A DNA stretch of 64,000 bases from Pseudobdellovibrionaceae bacterium (GTDB lineage: Bacteria; Bdellovibrionota; Bdellovibrionia; Bdellovibrionales; UBA1609), in the NCBI GenBank assembly GCA_023954155.1, contig JAMLIO010000005.1:1-64000 (forward strand), given 5' to 3'. This document shows positions 55,061 through 63,565 of the stretch, in pieces (the first letter of the stretch is position 1; every line of letters begins with the position of its first letter). Position numbers and translations under genes: made by a program. The notes under the pieces are model-generated. The model did no database searches, was not told where the DNA came from, and saw nothing but the letters and a program-made list of their open reading frames with translations.

Positions 55061-55779
55061 TCTTTTATAGATTCAGTATTTTACTTGTTGCTGTTTCTTG
55101 TATTCATTGTGGCAAGCATGACATTGAGAACTTTGGTTATGTTAGACAGGTCAATGCTGCGGGCGGTGAGGCAGCAGTGAACTGGCCAGATCGCTTTGAA
55201 GAAGCTGTCAATCAAAACAAAGATGATGAGTTTAAAAATCTTTTGGAAGAAGATGAAGCGCAGTTTAATGTACTTTTAAAAAATGGAAGAACCCCCTTAA
55301 TCCATTCTGTAATTTCTGGAAGTAATTATTTTATTTACTTATTATTGCAAAAGGACGTTGATATAGATCAAACAGATACTCAAGGGAAGACAGCTTTAGA
55401 TTATGCAGTAGAAATGCAAAAAGACAGGGCCCAGTTAATGCTTAATCCTGATTTGCAAATACAGTTTCAAAGCGTACTGTTTTTGAAAATCATTGAAGAT
55501 AGTGATGATGTGGCTAGTGAAGTTAAGAGACTTTTAGAGTCTGGGACTGATCCAAATTATATGGACACTGACATGGGTGAAACGCCACTTACTATGGCTA
55601 TTAAAAAGAAATCTCTGGCTGTGACAACTTTAATAAGATGGACTGATCCTGAGTTAGGATTAACGCCTGTGGATATAAATTTGCCAAATATGGAAGATAA
55701 AAAACCATTAACAATTGCATTAGAAACAAACTTTAGACGTGCCATTTTGGCATTACAAGCTTTATCAGCTGAGGAATAG
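55057..55779 (+). CDS. Ankyrin-repeat lipoprotein
   Basis: A 240-aa exported protein with a Cys-containing signal (VSCIHCG), probably a lipoprotein. Ankyrin-type repeats follow: GRTPLIHSVISGSNYFIYLLL, then GKTALDYAVEM, then GETPLTMAIKKKSLAVTTLI and KPLTIALETNFRRAILAL. It starts with TTG inside the receptor stop (TTGA), so it is coupled to the TonB-dependent receptor. Its role in uptake is not known; it may bind a partner in the periplasm. Confidence 0.8.
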   Translation: MIFYRFSILLVAVSCIHCGKHDIENFGYVRQVNAAGGEAAVNWPDRFEEAVNQNKDDEFKNLLEEDEAQFNVLLKNGRTPLIHSVISGSNYFIYLLLQKDVDIDQTDTQGKTALDYAVEMQKDRAQLMLNPDLQIQFQSVLFLKIIEDSDDVASEVKRLLESGTDPNYMDTDMGETPLTMAIKKKSLAVTTLIRWTDPELGLTPVDINLPNMEDKKPLTIALETNFRRAILALQALSAEE

Positions 55780-55791
55780 AGGGGGGGAAAC

Positions 55792-56418
55792 ATGAAAGAT
55801 AGAATTTTTGCAGTAGCACATTATGCAGACGCGGCAGTGCTATACCTGCTAGTCACTTTAACAATATTAAGTCTTTTTATTATTGTGGAAAGGTTTATCA
55901 AGTTGTCCAAAATATCAAGGCAAAGTCTTGAACAAAGGCGGAAGCTTGAAGAATCAATGACGTCAGTAAAAATAGGTAACTTAGAGGAGTTGGACCTAGA
56001 TTCTCAGTCTTTAGAAGGGAAAGTCTTAAACTATGCTTTTGAACATATCGAACAAAATGGCTTAAAAGGATTAAATGAAACATTTGATAGTTTTTTGAAA
56101 TTTCAAAAACCAAAGCTTGAACGTTCCTTAGCTTTTTTAGCTACAGTAGGTTCAAATGCTCCATATATAGGACTTTTTGGTACGGTTCTTGGAATTATGA
56201 AGTCATTTTATGATATGTCACACGCTACCAATGCAGGTCAACAAACGGTTATGGCAGGGATATCTGCGGCCTTAATTGCCACTGCTGCTGGACTGATGGT
56301 GGCGATCCCTAATGTGGTTGCGTATAATTACTTTCAAAAACAGGTGGCTGGTATTATTGGAAGTGTTGAAGGGGCTAAAGATATGATTGTGGCTTATGCC
56401 AAAATGAAGGGGCATTAG
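55792..56418 (+). CDS. exbB: ExbB/MotA/TolQ-type proton channel protein
   Basis: Inner-membrane proton channel of 208 aa. Three helices are visible: about 15-37 (TLTILSLFIIVERFI), about 115-140 and about 155-185. The conserved NAPYIGLFGTVLGIMKSF and GISAALIATAAGLMVAIP segments identify the family. It should use proton motive force to drive TonB. It is a normal-size ExbB, placed apart from the TtpC-like gene. AGGGGGGGAAAC precedes the ATG. Confidence 0.93.
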   Translation: MKDRIFAVAHYADAAVLYLLVTLTILSLFIIVERFIKLSKISRQSLEQRRKLEESMTSVKIGNLEELDLDSQSLEGKVLNYAFEHIEQNGLKGLNETFDSFLKFQKPKLERSLAFLATVGSNAPYIGLFGTVLGIMKSFYDMSHATNAGQQTVMAGISAALIATAAGLMVAIPNVVAYNYFQKQVAGIIGSVEGAKDMIVAYAKMKGH

Positions 56419-56419
56419 T

Positions 56420-56833
56420 ATGGCAGCAAAAGCAGGTGGAAGTTCTGAGACGATTTCTGACATCAATATGGTACCACTTATTGATATTATCTTAGTGGTG
56501 CTTATTATTTTCATGGTGACAGCCCCCGCTCTGATTAAACCTAGCATAGAAGTGGATTTACCCGAAGCGGCCTCTGGAGACGAAACCACACCAAGTCTTT
56601 TAAATGTGGCGATCACTGCTGAGGGTATGGTGCTGTTGAATAACGAAGAGGTAGATGAAGACGAGGCGAAGTTACTAGCAAAAGAGGAATTTGAAAGGAA
56701 CCCAGAGGTGCAAGCCATTGTCGTTGCCGATCAGAATTTACCTTATTGGCAAGTAATAAAGGTACTAGATTGGATCAAGTCGTCTGGTGTTAAAAATTTT
56801 GCGGTGACCACAGATAAACCAGTAACACATTGA
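56420..56833 (+). CDS. exbD: ExbD/TolR-type protein
   Basis: Inner-membrane partner of ExbB, 137 aa. The N-terminal helix has INMVPLIDIILVVLIIFMVT with the essential Asp, and the periplasmic domain has VVADQNLPYWQVIKVLDWIKSSG. It is one base after ExbB and probably forms the ExbB-ExbD-TonB motor. Length is normal. Confidence 0.95.
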   Translation: MAAKAGGSSETISDINMVPLIDIILVVLIIFMVTAPALIKPSIEVDLPEAASGDETTPSLLNVAITAEGMVLLNNEEVDEDEAKLLAKEEFERNPEVQAIVVADQNLPYWQVIKVLDWIKSSGVKNFAVTTDKPVTH

Positions 56834-56843
56834 GGTAGTAGGT

Positions 56844-57581
56844 ATGAAGAATATTTTTATAATATGGATGTATTTGTTTGGGTGTAGTGTATATGCTGAA
56901 ACATCGTGGGAAAAGTTAACTCAAGATTTAACAAAACAGAGATCAGAGGTAGAGGTTTTAAGTCAGGATATTGATAGTATTCAGAGTCTTAAACAGTCAG
57001 AGCTTAATCAACTCATAATGCAAAAAAATGAACTTGAAGCTCAAATTGAGAAAGAAAATCTTCGTCAAATTCAATTTGATGAGAAGCTTAAAAGATTGGA
57101 ATTAAAAGTTAAACAGTCAGAAAAGACAAATCCCAATGCCTATGAAAAAGTTGTTAAATGGGTGACAGGCTTTCAGTCTGTTGTGCAAGCGTCAGTGCCT
57201 TTTGAACATCAGTCCAGAATAGCAACTTTGACTGATATTCTGGGTAGATTAGATAAAAAACGTGAGCCTCTGGAGTTAGTATTGTCTGACTTTTGGGTAT
57301 TTGTGGAAAGTGAAATCAAATTGGCACATACCAATGAATATAAGATTGTGAATGTCACAATCAAAGATACAGATGAACAAGTTGAAGTTGCTAGGTTGGG
57401 ATTGGCTCAGTTGTATGCCGTTACAACTGAGGGGAAGGCTTATAAAGCTATACCAGTTGGTGATAAATGGTCGTGGACACTTATTGAAGACGCAAAAACA
57501 AGGTCATCAGTTTTGCACTTGGTAAAAAACTTAAAAAATAAAGTAGATACAGGAATATATACGCTTCCTGTTTCAATTTGA
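56844..57581 (+). CDS. DUF3450-family periplasmic coiled-coil protein
   Basis: Exported 245-aa protein. The signal peptide ends VYA-E; residues about 22-100 form a coiled coil. The C-terminal half has SVPFEHQSRIATLTDILGRLDKKREPLELVLSDFWVFVE and the EVARLGLAQLYAVTTEGKAY segment, the DUF3450 pattern. DUF3450 genes typically accompany TtpC-type ExbB, ExbD and TonB2, which fits this locus. It is probably a periplasmic accessory of the energising complex. Confidence 0.85.
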   Translation: MKNIFIIWMYLFGCSVYAETSWEKLTQDLTKQRSEVEVLSQDIDSIQSLKQSELNQLIMQKNELEAQIEKENLRQIQFDEKLKRLELKVKQSEKTNPNAYEKVVKWVTGFQSVVQASVPFEHQSRIATLTDILGRLDKKREPLELVLSDFWVFVESEIKLAHTNEYKIVNVTIKDTDEQVEVARLGLAQLYAVTTEGKAYKAIPVGDKWSWTLIEDAKTRSSVLHLVKNLKNKVDTGIYTLPVSI

Positions 57582-57591
57582 GGTTTGTAAT

Positions 57592-58413
57592 ATGAAAACT
57601 ATAATGATTTCTATGCTATTTCTATTGCCACTAGCTTTACATGCAAAAAATACGGACGAAAATATTAAGAGTTTAAAAGACGCATTTCAAAATGAGTATG
57701 TGTATTTAACCTCTCAAAAAGCGGTTTTGTTAAAACAAAAAGAGCAATTAAATAAAAAACTAAATTTAGATATTTCTTCTATAAAAAGTGAAATCATAAA
57801 AATGCAAAAAAACTTAGTATGGTTAAGTGCTGAAAATGATGAGAAACAAGAGTATTTATCGAATTTAGAAAGTAAGAAAAGAAATTTGCAAAAAAGATAT
57901 TCGTCACTAGAGAACTTATATAAAAAATCTAATAAAACATTAAAAGAATTGAGTGCAAGATTAAATTTTAGAAGTTTGGATATGCAAACGGAAATTATTG
58001 TACCTAATGATGTCAGCATTGACGATTTTGCAGATATTATCACTCAGGCACAAAGCTTATTGCGATCCTCGTTTCAAGCGCAAACATTTGCGGCAGCTTT
58101 TTTTAATGATGATCAGCTTGTAAATGGTACCATTACTAGAGTGGGACTGTCAGTCGCCATAGGCGAAGTGGATGGTGAGCATTATGCTTTAGGACCAGAT
58201 GGTTTTGGAATGTTAAAAACTTTAGAATTAACAGATGATATGGCGACTAAGTCTGGTATGAATCTGTTTGTATTTGAGGGCCTAAATAAAGTGGCCAAGG
58301 TCAAAAAAAATGCTGGTGTACTAGAATTCATAGCTGACTTAAGCCCTATTCTTTTTTTGGGTATGTTACTACTGATGGTTTTAGGACTGTTTATGGCAAT
58401 GATGAGGATTTGA
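57592..58413 (+). CDS. TtpC-like periplasmic protein lacking the ExbB channel domain
   Basis: A 273-aa exported protein: signal peptide (about 1-19), a long coiled coil (about 25-135), a beta domain with LVNGTITRVGLSVAIGEVDGEHYALGPDGFGML (quoted to 20 as LVNGTITRVGLSVAIGEVDG), and one C-terminal helix (about 250-271). This matches the N-terminal periplasmic half of TtpC (the ExbB-like energiser of TonB2 systems), but the three-helix channel domain after it is missing. The separate ExbB at 55792 may supply it. No internal stop or frameshift is visible that would explain the shortening. Family likeness is from memory. Confidence 0.68.
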   Translation: MKTIMISMLFLLPLALHAKNTDENIKSLKDAFQNEYVYLTSQKAVLLKQKEQLNKKLNLDISSIKSEIIKMQKNLVWLSAENDEKQEYLSNLESKKRNLQKRYSSLENLYKKSNKTLKELSARLNFRSLDMQTEIIVPNDVSIDDFADIITQAQSLLRSSFQAQTFAAAFFNDDQLVNGTITRVGLSVAIGEVDGEHYALGPDGFGMLKTLELTDDMATKSGMNLFVFEGLNKVAKVKKNAGVLEFIADLSPILFLGMLLLMVLGLFMAMMRI

Positions 58414-59048
58414 TGTTGTTAAGGTTAAAAACAATAATTGCGAAATGTGTTTTTATTACGTTTACGACAGGTACACTTGTAGTAATTTTGGCTACATTAT
58501 TGGCGTTAAACCCGTCAGAGATTTTTAAAGAAGAGACAAAAGACATCAGACCTCCAGTCATTCAGGTGAATGTGCCACCCACTCCTGTTGAACAGGTTGC
58601 TAAAGAACAAAACATTGAGATGAATAATGCGCTACTTGCCAGTTTGGCTCCTGATTCTTTTGCGCCACAAGATTATGGTGCGGGCGTATCTTTTTCTGGT
58701 GCAGGAGGACCTGGTGTAGGTGGAAGTGGTGGTTTTGGAACCGACATGTCTCAGCTTGTACAGGAAAGAGCTGAAATGAATAGACCCCCAGGAGTGATGT
58801 TAAAAGGACAGTTAGAGTATCCGCTTGAAGCTCGACAGAAAAATATTTCTGGTTATGTGATATTAAAAATATTGATTTCAGAAAACGGTGTTGTGCAAAA
58901 CGTAGAGGTTGAAGAAAGTCAGCCTCGAGGGATATTTGATCGTGCGGCAATACAGTCGGTAAAAAGTTGGAGATTTGAACCAGCAATGATTAAAGGAAAA
59001 TTTGCTGCGGCATGGACGTCGCAAAAAATTAGATTTGAGTTGAATTAA
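58413..59048 (+). CDS. tonB: Energy transducer TonB
   Basis: A 211-aa inner-membrane protein that transmits ExbB/ExbD energy to the receptor. One N-terminal helix (about 12-34), a Pro-rich periplasmic stretch (PPVIQVNVPPTPVEQV), a Gly-rich linker, and the C-terminal TonB domain: YPLEARQKNISGYVILKI, ISENGVVQNVEVEESQP, FDRAAIQSVKSWRFEPA. The start is ATG 58413, overlapping the previous stop in TGATG; a TTG one codon earlier is less likely. Short, TonB2-like. Confidence 0.92.
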   Translation: MLLRLKTIIAKCVFITFTTGTLVVILATLLALNPSEIFKEETKDIRPPVIQVNVPPTPVEQVAKEQNIEMNNALLASLAPDSFAPQDYGAGVSFSGAGGPGVGGSGGFGTDMSQLVQERAEMNRPPGVMLKGQLEYPLEARQKNISGYVILKILISENGVVQNVEVEESQPRGIFDRAAIQSVKSWRFEPAMIKGKFAAAWTSQKIRFELN

Positions 59049-59062
59049 GGAAACGTAACTGT

Positions 59063-60265
59063 ATGTACCATTTTTTAAAGTTAATCATCGGGGTTTTATT
59101 TTTACATGTCAGTGCCTACGGCTTTGTGAAAGATCCAGCCTATGATGAGTATGAGGGCTATGAACTGGTAGATATGCTCATAGAGGATAAAAGGCACGAC
59201 TTGGCTCTGCTGGAGCTGCAAAAATCCACAATACAAGCTCAAAATCCTCAGCGGTATTTATTGTTACAAGGAAAATGGTATTTTTCTCAAAATCAATGGG
59301 AGAGTGCTATTGGGTACTTCAAACAATTGTCCTCGCAAGCGAGCCTTAAGTATTTGGGGAGGTCCTATTTTCAGATGAAGAATTACTCTCTATGTTTAGA
59401 CGCCTACAATAAAGCTTCACACAACGCTATCTCGGGGCTTAACTCATCTAGGGCGGATTTGATTCAAGATGACGGGACACAACATGTTTGGATATCTTCA
59501 TGGGCTTATGAAGATGTTTTGATGTATTCAGAATGTGCATATCAAGTCCAGAATTATGAAAAAAGCTTTGCAATGTTAAACTTAGCAATTGAGGCGACCC
59601 CAGTATTTGAACTGGCAAAGGCAAGGGTGGAGTTATTATTAAAACTCGGCCTATATCGACAAGCTTTGGGCGCCTCACAAAAGTGGTTGGAAGAGAATCT
59701 TTCTACAGTGACAGAGTGTCTAAGCTTAATAGAACAATTTTATAAAAAGAGTCTAATGGATGAAACCCTGATGTTATTGGAGATGAGCCGAGTTCGTTTC
59801 CCGCAGGATTTAGATATCAATTTGACATTTTCGCAGATTTTATTTCAAAAACGCCTGTTGCTTTCAGCTGAAGAAGGGTTTGCTCGCGCGGCCTTAACGG
59901 ATCGGCAGTACTTTTACCATGCAGCTGAGATCAATCGGCAAATTAAAAAATATCAACGTGCCCAATTTCTAAATAGTTTTATCGGTGAAGAAACAGAGAG
60001 GTTAAAGCAGAGGGTGGCCACTTATGTAGACATGAATAAGTATTCGTTACTAGCCTCGTTAGAGCCCACAATATCACGTTCCGATTTGATTAAAGATGAT
60101 GAGGTTAAATATGCCTTGGCCTATTCATTGATCAGCGTGGGGCAAGTGGAAGAACCTCTGGGATACCTTGTCGCCATTGAAAAACCAGAGCTTTTGGAAA
60201 AGTCGATCCTGCTGAGAAAGACCTTGTCTGAAAGTCATAGTAAAGAGCAGAAGTCGAGTTTTTGA
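59063..60265 (+). CDS. Secreted TPR protein of the TonB locus
   Basis: A 400-aa protein with a signal peptide ending SAYG and tandem TPR-like helices through about residue 390. It has several repeats, including RYLLLQGKWYFSQNQWESAI and KYLGRSYFQMKNYSLCLDAY, and FARAALTDRQYFYHAAEI. TPR proteins often follow TonB2/TtpC genes. It probably scaffolds the complex in the periplasm. It is the last gene of the run, 14 bases after tonB. AAGGAAACGTAACTGT precedes the ATG. Confidence 0.8.
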   Translation: MYHFLKLIIGVLFLHVSAYGFVKDPAYDEYEGYELVDMLIEDKRHDLALLELQKSTIQAQNPQRYLLLQGKWYFSQNQWESAIGYFKQLSSQASLKYLGRSYFQMKNYSLCLDAYNKASHNAISGLNSSRADLIQDDGTQHVWISSWAYEDVLMYSECAYQVQNYEKSFAMLNLAIEATPVFELAKARVELLLKLGLYRQALGASQKWLEENLSTVTECLSLIEQFYKKSLMDETLMLLEMSRVRFPQDLDINLTFSQILFQKRLLLSAEEGFARAALTDRQYFYHAAEINRQIKKYQRAQFLNSFIGEETERLKQRVATYVDMNKYSLLASLEPTISRSDLIKDDEVKYALAYSLISVGQVEEPLGYLVAIEKPELLEKSILLRKTLSESHSKEQKSSF

Positions 60266-60377
60266 TTTTGCTGCTTATGGTTATGGCTCTAAAGTAAATT
60301 GTTCTGCAATAAAGCTTTTCAAGGCTTTGGTTTTTAGGGTAGATTAGCCTCGTCAACTTAACTGTTATGGGGGAATT

Positions 60378-61523
60378 ATGAGTCAGCCTTTAAGCCTGTT
60401 TTCTGAAGATGAAGTGGCCTTCCGTGAAGCCATTGCCGATTTTGCACAAAATGAAATCAAACCCATTGTAAACAGAATGGATCATGAGGCCAAAATGGAC
60501 CCTGATCTGGTAAAAAAATGCTTTGAGATGGGCCTTATGGGAATTGAATCTCCTGAAAATTACGGGGGCTTAGGTTCAAGCTTTACCGCCGCCTGTATTG
60601 CCGTCGAAGAGTTAGGTAAAGTGGACGGCTCGGTGAGTGTTCTGGTGGACGTGCAAAACACTTTAGTGACCAATGCGCTGTTAAAATGGGGAAGTGACTC
60701 GATTAAAGAAAAGTATTTGCCCAAAATGGCGACAGAGTGGGTGGGGTCTTATGCTCTGAGTGAAAGCTCCTCAGGTTCTGATGCCTTTGCTTTAAAGTTA
60801 AGAGCGGAAGACAAGGGTGATAAGTATATCCTTAATGGCAATAAACTCTGGATCACCAGTGCTAATGAGGCCAAGGTGTTTATCGTTTTTGCTAACGTGG
60901 ACCCTAGCCAAGGTTATAAAGGGATCACCGCTTTTGTGGTGGAGCGTGACTTTCCTGGATTTAGCGTAGGTAAAAAAGAAGAGAAGTTGGGCATTCGTGC
61001 TAGCTCTACTTGCGAGTTGCTTTTTGAAAATTGTGAAGTGCCTAAAGCCAATATCCTAGGTGAAGTGGGTAAGGGTTATAAAGTGGCCATTGAAACTTTA
61101 AACGAGGGTCGTATTGGTATTGGTGCTCAGATGATTGGGATTGCTCAAGGGGCTTACGAGGCAGCAAAATCTTATGTGCAGACTCGTGAGCAGTTTGGAA
61201 AGTCCATCTCTAGTTTTCAAGGGGTACAGTTTCAATTAGCAGAAATGCGCACACAGATCGAGGCGGCTAAACTTTTAGTTTACAATGCAGCTCGCTTAAA
61301 AGATGCAGGTCAGCCTTTTGTTAAAGAAGCTGCCATTGCTAAGCTTTTCTCGTCTCGTGCGGCTGAAAAAGTGGCATCTATGGCAGTTGATCTTTTTGGT
61401 GGGAATGGTTTTACTTCTGAGTATCCCGCTGAAAAGTTTTATCGCGACGCTAAAATTGGGCAAATTTATGAGGGGACGTCTAATATGCAATTGCAAACCA
61501 TTGCAAAGTTAGAACTTTCATAA
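60378..61523 (+). CDS. Acyl-CoA dehydrogenase
   Basis: FAD enzyme of 381 aa that introduces a double bond in acyl-CoA. Signatures are YALSESSSGSDAFALK, ITSANEAKVFIVFANV, REQFGKSISSFQGVQFQLAEM and KIGQIYEGTSNMQ with the catalytic Glu. This most resembles short-chain (butyryl-CoA) or branched-chain acyl-CoA dehydrogenases, in line with the earlier 3-hydroxybutyryl-CoA, crotonase and IcmF genes. GGGGGAATT precedes the ATG. Substrate length is inferred. Confidence 0.93.
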   Translation: MSQPLSLFSEDEVAFREAIADFAQNEIKPIVNRMDHEAKMDPDLVKKCFEMGLMGIESPENYGGLGSSFTAACIAVEELGKVDGSVSVLVDVQNTLVTNALLKWGSDSIKEKYLPKMATEWVGSYALSESSSGSDAFALKLRAEDKGDKYILNGNKLWITSANEAKVFIVFANVDPSQGYKGITAFVVERDFPGFSVGKKEEKLGIRASSTCELLFENCEVPKANILGEVGKGYKVAIETLNEGRIGIGAQMIGIAQGAYEAAKSYVQTREQFGKSISSFQGVQFQLAEMRTQIEAAKLLVYNAARLKDAGQPFVKEAAIAKLFSSRAAEKVASMAVDLFGGNGFTSEYPAEKFYRDAKIGQIYEGTSNMQLQTIAKLELS

Positions 61524-61533
61524 GTGAAGTGTC

Positions 61534-62217
61534 ATGGATTTAGTTGAAGTTGGTTCTAAGATCAGTTTATTTTTCATCCCATTCTTGTTTGCAATCTGTT
61601 TTCATGAATGGGCCCATGCTTTGGTGGCTCGCCTTAAGGGGGACCCTACGGCTGAAATGATGGGGAGACTGACCCTCAATCCACTTCCCCATATTGATCC
61701 TTTGGGTACGGTGGTGTTTCCGATGTTAGCCATTTTGTCAGGTGGATTTTTCTTTTTTGGTTGGGCCAAGCCTGTGCCTGTCAGCGTGAGGAACTTAAAA
61801 CAGCCCTCTAAAGACATGTTTTGGATTGCCATTGCGGGGCCTTTGTCTAATCTGTTTTTAGCTGTGGTTGCAGCTTTTCTTTTAGGGGCTAATGCGCGGT
61901 TTAACCCCTTTCCTGATTATGCGGACGCCATCATGAAGATTCTGCAATTTTTTATCATCATAAATCTGTCTTTGATGGTCTTTAATTTTATCCCCATTCA
62001 TCCTTTGGATGGAGGTAAAATTTTGGCGCGATTTTTACCCTCATCAGCTAATGAATGGTTGGAAAATAATAGCTCCACTTTGGGTGTAGCCCTTTTAGCT
62101 TTAATTATTTTGGATGGCCTAACGGGTCGCGGGTCTACTCTTATTGGGGCTCCCGTGCGATTTTTATATGAAAATTTGGTGGGTGCGGTCGGTTACTTTT
62201 TTACCTTTGTCATTTAG
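61534..62217 (+). CDS. Site-2 (M50) metalloprotease
   Basis: Membrane-embedded zinc protease of 227 aa. The zinc-binding HEWAH (residues 24-28) lies in the first hydrophobic segment and the second metal motif NFIPIHPLDGGKIL follows near residue 160. Four to six helices are visible. It has no PDZ domain, so it belongs to the short YwhC-like M50 group (FtsH-independent). It may cleave a membrane regulator, but no target is apparent. It is ten bases after the acyl-CoA dehydrogenase gene. Confidence 0.88.
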   Translation: MDLVEVGSKISLFFIPFLFAICFHEWAHALVARLKGDPTAEMMGRLTLNPLPHIDPLGTVVFPMLAILSGGFFFFGWAKPVPVSVRNLKQPSKDMFWIAIAGPLSNLFLAVVAAFLLGANARFNPFPDYADAIMKILQFFIIINLSLMVFNFIPIHPLDGGKILARFLPSSANEWLENNSSTLGVALLALIILDGLTGRGSTLIGAPVRFLYENLVGAVGYFFTFVI

Positions 62218-62335
62218 GTCCGATTGCATAATTGTTCGGCGCGTTAGTGGGCTGAAAAAACTACCTTTTTTAATCTTGATCTTTGATCTTTGCCGAGGTC
62301 CTTGGTTCAATAATCACTGTAGAGAGGTGGAGTGA

Positions 62336-63520
62336 GTGGCAGCAGGTGTAACAGTACATCTTCATCATTTTGAGGGTCCTTTAGGTCTTCTTTTGTATTT
62401 GATTCGCAAAGAAGAGATGGACATCATGAACATCAATATTGGTCAAATCACAGACCAGTATCTGACCTATATTCGCAACATGGGCAGTTTGGATTTAGAA
62501 AACGCGGGCGAGTTTGTGGCAATGGCCGCGACTCTGATTCATATCAAGTCTAAAATGCTTTTGCCTCACTATTCTGAAGACGAAGACGAACCCGCAGAAG
62601 ACCCGCGTAAAGAACTCGTACAAAAACTCTTGGACTATCAAATTTATAAAGAGGCCTCTCAAGATCTTTATGGTCGCCCTCTCTTAGGACGTGATGTGTG
62701 GATCAAAGGGGCTAAAGAGCCTTTGCCAGAAGCTCCCGATGATTTGATTGAAGTGGATGAAAACCCTCTTTTTTCCATGATTCTAAGTTATAGAAAAGTC
62801 GTCAAACGAGTGAAGAAGGCGGTCCATCGTGTGGCGGGTCGTATGCAGTCGGTGGCTTCACGAATCTTAGAGATCAAAGAGTATCTAAAGCCAGGAAGTT
62901 GGATGAGCTTTTTTGAATTGATGGACGTCACACGCCAAGAGTTGCAAGCACAAAAAGAACGTCGGGCTCAAGCCGAAAAAAATGGCGAAACATTGGCAGA
63001 AGAGTACGAGTATATTGCTGATGGCCCAGAGAAGACCAAACTTTTAATCACATTCTTGTCTTTGCTAGAATTAGGAAAGATTGGTTTTGTGAGACTTTTT
63101 CAGTCTGAAACCTATGGCGACATCCATGTCGAGACTTTACAGTCCGTAGAAAAAGATGTGATTTCACAAGTGGAAGAGTACGAAGTTTTAGACACAGAAG
63201 ACAGTGCCAATCAGCTTTTTGCGAAGAGCATGGCCGAAGAGCAAGTGGATATGAATTTTGAAGAGCCCACTGCGGACCTTTTGCAAGAGACTTCAGAAGC
63301 CTCCCTGCAAGGGGCACTGGACTTAGATGATCTTAATGACTCTTCTAAAGAGTTTAACGATTTCGATTCAGATACAGAAGACCTCTCTGAACAGAGCGAG
63401 CGCAGTGAACTGGCATTTGAGGCCGACAAGAATGCGGCGCTTGAAGAAGGATTCATTGAAGAAGCCGCTACAGACGAAGAGATCGAGGATGAAGAACGTA
63501 AATTAGGTTTAGAGATTTAA
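62336..63520 (+). CDS. scpA: Segregation and condensation protein A
   Basis: Kleisin subunit of the SMC-ScpAB chromosome condensin, 394 aa. The N-terminal domain has VHLHHFEGPLGLLLYLIRKEEMDIMNINIG and YLTYIRNM, and the C-terminal winged helix has LLITFLSLLELGKIGFVRLFQSE. A long acidic tail (about 300-394, Glu/Asp/Ser-rich) is beyond the usual ScpA length of about 250-270. It begins at GTG with AGAGAGGTGG just upstream. The next gene looks like scpB. Confidence 0.9.
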   Translation: MAAGVTVHLHHFEGPLGLLLYLIRKEEMDIMNINIGQITDQYLTYIRNMGSLDLENAGEFVAMAATLIHIKSKMLLPHYSEDEDEPAEDPRKELVQKLLDYQIYKEASQDLYGRPLLGRDVWIKGAKEPLPEAPDDLIEVDENPLFSMILSYRKVVKRVKKAVHRVAGRMQSVASRILEIKEYLKPGSWMSFFELMDVTRQELQAQKERRAQAEKNGETLAEEYEYIADGPEKTKLLITFLSLLELGKIGFVRLFQSETYGDIHVETLQSVEKDVISQVEEYEVLDTEDSANQLFAKSMAEEQVDMNFEEPTADLLQETSEASLQGALDLDDLNDSSKEFNDFDSDTEDLSEQSERSELAFEADKNAALEEGFIEEAATDEEIEDEERKLGLEI

Positions 63521-63565
63521 TCAGAGCGTGAGTGATAAAGACAAAATCGCACAGGGAAAGAAAGC

